A DNA stretch of 64,000 nt from Thinopyrum elongatum (lineage: Eukaryota > Streptophyta > Magnoliopsida > Poales > Poaceae): assembly GCA_011799875.1 (NCBI GenBank), contig CM022297.1, positions 446,511,292-446,575,291 of the forward strand, read 5' to 3'. Below, piece after piece: positions 58,501 through 64,000 of the stretch. Position 1 is the first letter of the stretch; every line of letters starts with the position of its first letter. Both the position numbers and the translations under genes were made by a program. The notes beneath the pieces were generated by a model, which saw nothing but the letters and a program-made list of their open reading frames with translations, had not been told where the DNA came from and did not search any database.

Positions 58501-59701
58501 TCGGTCTCCGGAGGAAATAATTAAAATGTGTCGGACTTATTTTTGCAGGATAATTATTGATACCTTGTTGCTACCATGAATATTTTATGCTTGTTAAATA
58601 TTATTATGGCTATGCATAATATTGAGGACTAACCCGTTTCTCTCATTTTGTATTCTTCCTGAGTGTCTCAGGGGCTAGCTAGACTACCCCGGGCACTCAA
58701 TTTTTATTTTCAAGACCTTTCGTGGCGTCTCTCGAGTTAACAGGTGGTTTATCTCGCCACTACTCTTGTAGACACCCGATTGGCATTTCTCTTCAAGTCC
58801 GACCGTGGCGTCACTTGACGCCCGACAGGCATTTCTTTTCAAGACCTCTTGTGGCGTCTCTCGAGTTAACAGGCGGTTTATCTCACCACTACTCTTGTAG
58901 ACACCCGATTGGCATTTGTCTTCAAGTCCGACCGTGGCGTCACTTGACGCCCGACAGGCATTTCTTTTCAAGGCCTCTCATGGCGTCTCTTGAGTTAACA
59001 GGCGGTTTATCTCGCCACTACTCTTGTAGACACCCGACTGGCATTTCTCTTATTTTTCTGAATGTCACTTGGGCTGGCTAGACTACCCGTGGCATTCACT
59101 TGCTTTTATTTTCAAAAGACTGGTTATGGCTAACATGTTTTATTTACTTCTGCATCATTTGATAATTATGCCATGACCAAGATTATAGTCAGCATGAGCA
59201 TGTTAACATGATCCTACTTGAGCATATGCACTCATTTTATCTTTTGTTCATAATGTTTGCAAGTACATTCCAACGTACTCACTGGCTTGTCCCTGGCTAT
59301 TTACTTGGCCAGACTTGGAGGAGGACGAGCTTGTGGAGGAGGATTGCGCTAGCGAGCCCGACGCTTAGAGGAGTCCCAGTCAGTCAACCTGTGAGATAGG
59401 AGCCTACCACATGTATCATCCGCTGAGCTTCCGCTACACAAATAAAATAGTCAAGCCTCACTCTGATGCTTGGCTTTACGTTATTGTATCAGAGATGTAT
59501 CACCACCAAACCACTGTCATATTCCGCCACTGCCATATATTTGGGGAGTTTGTAATAATGTTGTTGAGCTCTCAGACTCAACCTTGTGTAATATTATATT
59601 GTACTGGTTATCTGTATCAAGGAGGTCCACCAGTTGTGTTGATCTTGGGGCTGGTGTGACTTAGGGCTTTTCTGGGATTTATTCCAGAAAGGGGCCCGAC
59701 A
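55553..59701 (+). repeat. 3' LTR of element H (4149 bp)
   Basis: Near copy of 48306-52459, with TATA box (56844-56851), tandem repeat (58711-59053, units at 58711, 58840 and 58969), palindromes (58420-58447; P3 remnant 59261-59280). P1 here is CTCTACAGAG, one change from perfect. Confidence 0.95.
58420..58447 (+). repeat. LTR palindrome pair P1-P2, H 3' LTR
   Basis: CTCTACAGAG (58420-58429, one mismatch) and CTATTCGAATAG (58436-58447, perfect). Confidence 0.7.
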
Positions 59702-59706
59702 CCCCT

Positions 59707-62374
59707 GGGCCCCAGTTGACCTGTTGACCAGGTCAACTGCTGACTGGGCGCCCCTGTCTCACTGACATGTGGTTCCCGCCCAGTAAACAAATTAAAATAA
59801 AAACAATAATTAGATAATTAGTTAATTAAATCACTAATTAGCCACTGACTGATGGGCCCCACCTGCTAATTAGTTCAGTTAAATTAAATTAACCCTGTTT
59901 AATTAGCTCTGTCAATGACATGTGGGTCCCACTGGACCCGCAGGTCAGGTTTGACCCTGGTCAGCTGGGTTTGACCTGCTGATGTCATGGTGATATCATG
60001 CTGATGTCATCATTCACTATTTTGGATAATTCTAATTTAGATAAATAATTAAATTCAAAAAATGATTAAAACTTTAGAAAATCATATAAATTAAACCGTA
60101 ACTCCGATGAAAATAATTTATATATGAAAGTTTCTCAGAATTTCGATACGAACCTGAATACGCCCTCCGTATTCCTATCAGATGCCCCTAGCTAGATGAA
60201 CATGGAACTTTTAGACCGATTTCGATAAATGAATAGTGCCCAACTTTAATTAAATAAATCCAGATAAATTCCTAAATTAACTAAATCATTTAGTTAGGCA
60301 GTAGAACACCTCTGCATAGCATTTAGGCATGTCATACATATTGTTTGCATTTTTGCCATGGATTTATTGTTTCTCTCCCCCTCCTTCTCTCTCGATAGAC
60401 GCCGAGACCGACGACGTTGCAGCCGGGTACGACTACACTACAGACGAGCAGCCCGTTGACGACCTCTCTCTCTTGCCAGAGCAACCAGGCAAGCCCCCCC
60501 TTGAGCATCCAGATATCGCCCATTCCATTTCTCCTGCTTGCATTAGATTTTGCTACTGTTAATGTTTGCTCCTATTCTGATGCATAGCCTGCTTTTGTAA
60601 CCTGTTTATTGTTACCTTACCTTCCTATGTTAAACTATTTAGTATAGGTTGGTAGTGAACCATCAGTGACCCCCCCACCTTACCCTTGTTGCCCCTGCTT
60701 GATCATCGATGACTCGATCAATGTGATCGTCGACCAGAGACCGACACATCACCTCACCCCCCCCCCTAGTTGTACGACTCTGCATAGTTACTCTCGAGTG
60801 CCGAGGGTGATACCTCGTAACGCACTCCTGATGAATACTCTGCAGTGTAGCTGTTCGATCATGGTCATCGAGGGTGATTCCTCTTTCTCCACTTCTGATA
60901 CGACTCTGTCGTGCAACCCCTCAGTGTGAACCTCGAGGGTGATGCCTCATACGTTCACCCTGATGATTTCGTCGAGTGGAATTCACCGAGGGTGATTCCT
61001 CGGGGTTTCCCCCTTGATGTTATGACCACACAGTTACCATGACCTTTGTTACAGGCGGGTCAACCCTGGTGGGTAACCGCTGGGGAGCTATGATGTCGGG
61101 TGTGCCGGAAGGGCACTCGAGTGTGATATTGTGGCAGAGCATCAGAGACTCTGATTGTCTCCGCGTGATACTAAATGAGCCTATTGGATTTGGGTTTGTG
61201 ATCTGAGTGGGTCGACGTGCCCTATACGCACTACCACCATGCGGGATAATGGTTATGGGGCCCTCTGCGATGTACGTTTCTCCCGAAAGCTCTTCAGACG
61301 TCACGTTTCACCGTGCGGGCTGATCGCCGGGAATGGGCTGGATACTTCACTGACGAGTTCAGTGTCGCGCCTGCACCCCGGCTAGCCACGCAACGCGCAG
61401 GGTGCCCAGGGCGATGGCCCAAGACCTCTGGGTGCATAGGTTAGTCCGGCATGCTGACCTCTCTGCTGAGCCTAGGTAGGGCGCTGCTTCATGTTGGTCT
61501 CCCGAGGCCGGGCATTACCCAGCAAGTGTATTCGGTCAGAGGTGATCGAGCGTGTTGGGTAACAATAGTGCACCCCTGCAGGGATGAATAATCTATCGAT
61601 AGCCGGTCCTACCATAAAGGACGCTCAGTTTGTGTATCCCGATCTACTACTTGAACTGGATACTTGATACTTAATAGAAGCTTCGGGATCGCTTTCTCGC
61701 AGGGAGTCGAGGAAGGATCTTTAGGCTTTGCTTCAACATGTTTGCTTAATAAAATGCTATTCTACTCTCTTCTATTGCTGCAAGATGATGGCTCCGTCAA
61801 GATGCTAGTCTTCGATAGGACTAGGCCTCCTCTCTATTCTAGCACTTCTGCAGCCCAGTCCACATATACAGCCTTTCCCCCTTTGATAATGTTGCATATG
61901 TAGTGTAGATCCTTGCTTGCTGAGTACTTCGGATGAGTACTCACGGTTGCTTTGTTACTTCTTTTTCCCCATATTCCCCTACTTGATGATACACCAGACG
62001 ATGGAGCCCCGGAGCCAAATGCCACCTCAGGAGCTTATTACCAGGAGGGTCCAAACGGCACGTACTACTGGATCGAGCCAGCCGACCAGGAGTAGGATCG
62101 GAGGCTCCCAGGCAGGAGGCCTATGCCTTTCGATCTAGAGTCGTTGTTTGTGCTAGCCTTCTTAAGGCAAAACTTGTCTACCCATGTCTGTACTCAGATA
62201 ATATTTGTATGACTGACTTATGTATTCGGATCTTCGTGATCCCTGGTCAGTAATGTTGTGGATCTCTGTTTATTTGTGTTAGAGTTGTGTTGTGATATCT
62301 TCCCGTGAGTCCCTGTGCTTGATCGTGCATGTTTGCGTGTATGATTAGTGCACGATTGAGTCGGGGGCGTCACA
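59707..62374 (+). repeat. 3' LTR of element F, second part
   Basis: Resumes F at GGGCCCCAGTTGACC, the text that follows CCCCT at 38341 in the 5' LTR, and ends GGGGGCGTCACA. With the first part it gives about 4.1 kb. A small AT-rich insertion (near 59790-59815) distinguishes it from the 5' copy. Confidence 0.95.
61574..61602 (+). repeat. LTR palindrome pair P1-P2, F 3' LTR
   Basis: CCCTGCAGGG (61574-61583) and CTATCGATAG (61593-61602), both perfect, then CCGG. Confidence 0.75.
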
Positions 62375-62379
62375 GAAGG

Positions 62380-63918
62380 GATGATGCAGCACAGCTACGG
62401 TAGGTATTTCCCTCAATTATGAAACCAAGGTATCAATTCAGTAGGAGAACCAAGCAACACTATGTAAACGGTACCTGCACACAAAGAAAAAATACTTGCA
62501 ACCCCATGCATATGAGGGGTTGTCAATCCCTCTACGGGTAACGGCGCCAGAATTTGTCAAGTGGACGGGATAAAAATTGTGTAGATTGGATAAATAGATC
62601 TCGATAAAACACGAAATAAAATAAGTAACAAAAAAGTGCAGCAAGGTATTTTTGGGTTTTTGGAATGATAGATCTAAAAATAAAAGCGAATAAAAATATA
62701 TCTCAAAGCAAATATGATAAAGAATAGACCCGGGGGGCGTAGATTTCACTAGTGGCTTCTCTCAAGAAAAGAGCACATGGTGGGTAAACAAAATATTGTT
62801 GGGCAATTGATAGAAGATCGAATAATTATGACGATATCTAAGGCAATGATCAATATATAGGCATCACGTCCAACATTAGTAGACCGACTCCTGCCTGCAT
62901 CTACTACTATTACTCCACACATCGACCGCTATCCAACATGCATCTAGTGTATTAAGTTCATGGAGAAATGGAGTAATGCAATAAGAACAATGACATGATG
63001 TAGACGAGATCTATTCATGTAGGAATAGCCCCCATCTTGTTATCCTTAATAGCAACGATACATGCGTGTCTTGCTGCCCCTTCTGTCATTGGGAAAGAAC
63101 ACAGCACGATCGAACCCATCACAAAGCACCTCTTCCCATGGCAAGAAAAATTGATCTAGTTGGCCTAACTAAACCAAAGATTCGAAGAAAAAATAAAAGG
63201 CTATAAATAATCATGCATATAAGAGATCAAAAGAAGACTCAAATAATATCCATGGATATAGATTTGATCATAAACTCAAAGTTCATCGGATCCCAACAAA
63301 CACACCGCAAAAAAGAGTTACATCAAATAGATCTCCAAGAGACCATTGTTTTGAGAATCAAAAAGAGAGAAGAAACCATCTAGCTACTGCCTACGGACCC
63401 GTAGGTCTATGATGAACTACTCACACATCATCAGAGAGGCACCAATGAGGATGATGAACCCCTCTGTGATGGTGTCTAGATTGGATCTCGTGGTTCTGGA
63501 ACTTGTGGCGGCTGGAATTTTGTTTCGTCGACTCCCTGGGGTTTCTGGAATATTTGGGGATATCTAGGGCGAAGAGGCGGTGTGGTAGGCCATCGAGGGG
63601 GCACAACCCCCCTGGGCGTGCCTGGGCTCCTGGGCACAACCCCCCTGGGCCTCCCCTCTGGTATTTCTTTGGCCCATGTGGTGTCTTCTGGTCCAAAAAA
63701 AATCTCCAAAAAGTTTTGCGGCGTTTGGACTCCGTTTGGTACTGATATTCTGCGAAGTAAAAAACAATCAAAAAACAGCAACTGGCACTGGGCACTATGT
63801 CAATAGGTTAGTCCCAAAAATGATATAAAGTTTCTATAAAATGATTGTAAAACATCGAAGAATGATAATATAACAGCATGGAACAAGCAAAAATTATAGA
63901 TACGTTGGAGACGTATCA
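62380..63918 (-). repeat. 3' LTR of element G, main part
   Basis: Inverted A-type LTR, joined to 36828-36870 once F is removed (about 1.58 kb in all). It ends, in inverted form, with GGAGACGTATCA. The TATAAATT of A reads TAGATATC on its sense strand (63559-63566), so the TATA box is damaged. Confidence 0.92.
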
Positions 63919-64000
63919 GCATCACCAAGCTTAATTCCTACTCGTCCTCGAGTAGGTAAATGATAAAAACAGAATTTTTGATGTGGAATGCCGCCTAACA
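63919..64000 (-). mobile_element. Element G interior, start (purine tract and 3' end)
   Basis: On the minus strand: CCTACTCGAGGACGAGTAGG, then AATTAAGCTTGGTGATGC against the LTR. It matches 25075-25151 of element A, so G belongs to the same family in opposite orientation. The rest lies beyond the window. Confidence 0.88.

Larger units (their letters stand above)
48306..59701 (+). mobile_element. Element H: gag-deleted chromovirus, 4.15-kb LTRs
   Basis: Perfect duplication CCCCT (48301-48305, 59702-59706). LTRs 48306-52459 and 55553-59701 (4154 and 4149 bp) enclose only 3.1 kb. Initiator-Met primer site, no gag or protease, damaged RT-RNase H-integrase. With intact ends it could in principle have been mobilised by another element. 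It is the innermost and so the youngest insertion of this block. Confidence 0.94.
36871..62374 (+). mobile_element. Element F: Tekay/Del-like chromovirus, 4.1-kb LTRs
   Basis: Perfect duplication GAAGG (36866-36870, 62375-62379). 5' LTR 36871-40994; 3' LTR 46878-48305 plus 59707-62374, split by H. Interior 40995-46877 with initiator-Met primer site, an extra ORF, and gag-pol. A chromodomain-like C-terminus on integrase and the TGTAACACCCC start fit the Tekay/Del clade. It sits 43 bp from the end of the 3' LTR of G. Confidence 0.94.

Overview
The window is repeat-dense intergenic DNA of a large-genome grass, most likely Triticeae (wheat, Aegilops or barley). The basis is several LTRs that I recognise from memory as Triticeae types (TGATACGTCTCC... 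Athila/Sabrina-like; TGTAACACCCC... and TGTAACATCCC... chromovirus-like) and the depth of nesting. I found no cellular protein gene, tRNA, rRNA or CRISPR array. All coding sequence belongs to Ty3/gypsy retrotransposons, and almost all of it is broken.

Left block, 1-35894: a non-autonomous Athila-type element (E, + strand) runs from inside its gag (about 9729) to its 3' LTR (34488-35894). It is interrupted by: element D (4809-about 9728, a 3' half with long repeats and one LTR), which adjoins a Tat-lineage element T (1-4808, pol with an additional RNase H domain and a 3' LTR); element A (10600-26728, + strand, target duplication AGACC), which carries element B (15322-24893, - strand, duplication ATGAT); and a 3.6-kb solo LTR C (28840-32430, - strand, duplication ATTAC). 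Removing A restores the protease reading frame of E exactly.

Right block, 36270-64000: an LTR fragment (I) was hit by element G (- strand, same family as A; only its 3' LTR and the edge of its interior are in the window). Only 43 bp into that LTR, element F inserted (36871-62374, + strand, duplication GAAGG). F is a chromovirus with 4.1-kb LTRs, an extra ORF before gag, and a gag-pol read in one frame but cut by five stops. Element H (48306-59701, + strand, duplication CCCCT), a gag-deleted chromovirus, sits inside the 3' LTR of F. Relative order follows from nesting: H after F after G after I; B after A after E; C and D after E.

How the parts relate: T, F and H carry pol; A, B and E carry only gag, protease or element-specific ORFs and would have depended on enzymes made elsewhere. 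The most unusual signal is non-coding. The LTRs of B, C, F and H all carry, in the same order, a CYCTGCAGRG palindrome, then 6-9 bp later a CTA...TAG palindrome whose core differs between families yet stays self-complementary, then CCG, then a third palindrome built on GTAC or its equivalent. Preservation of palindromy rather than sequence suggests a selected nucleic-acid structure in the transcript leader.
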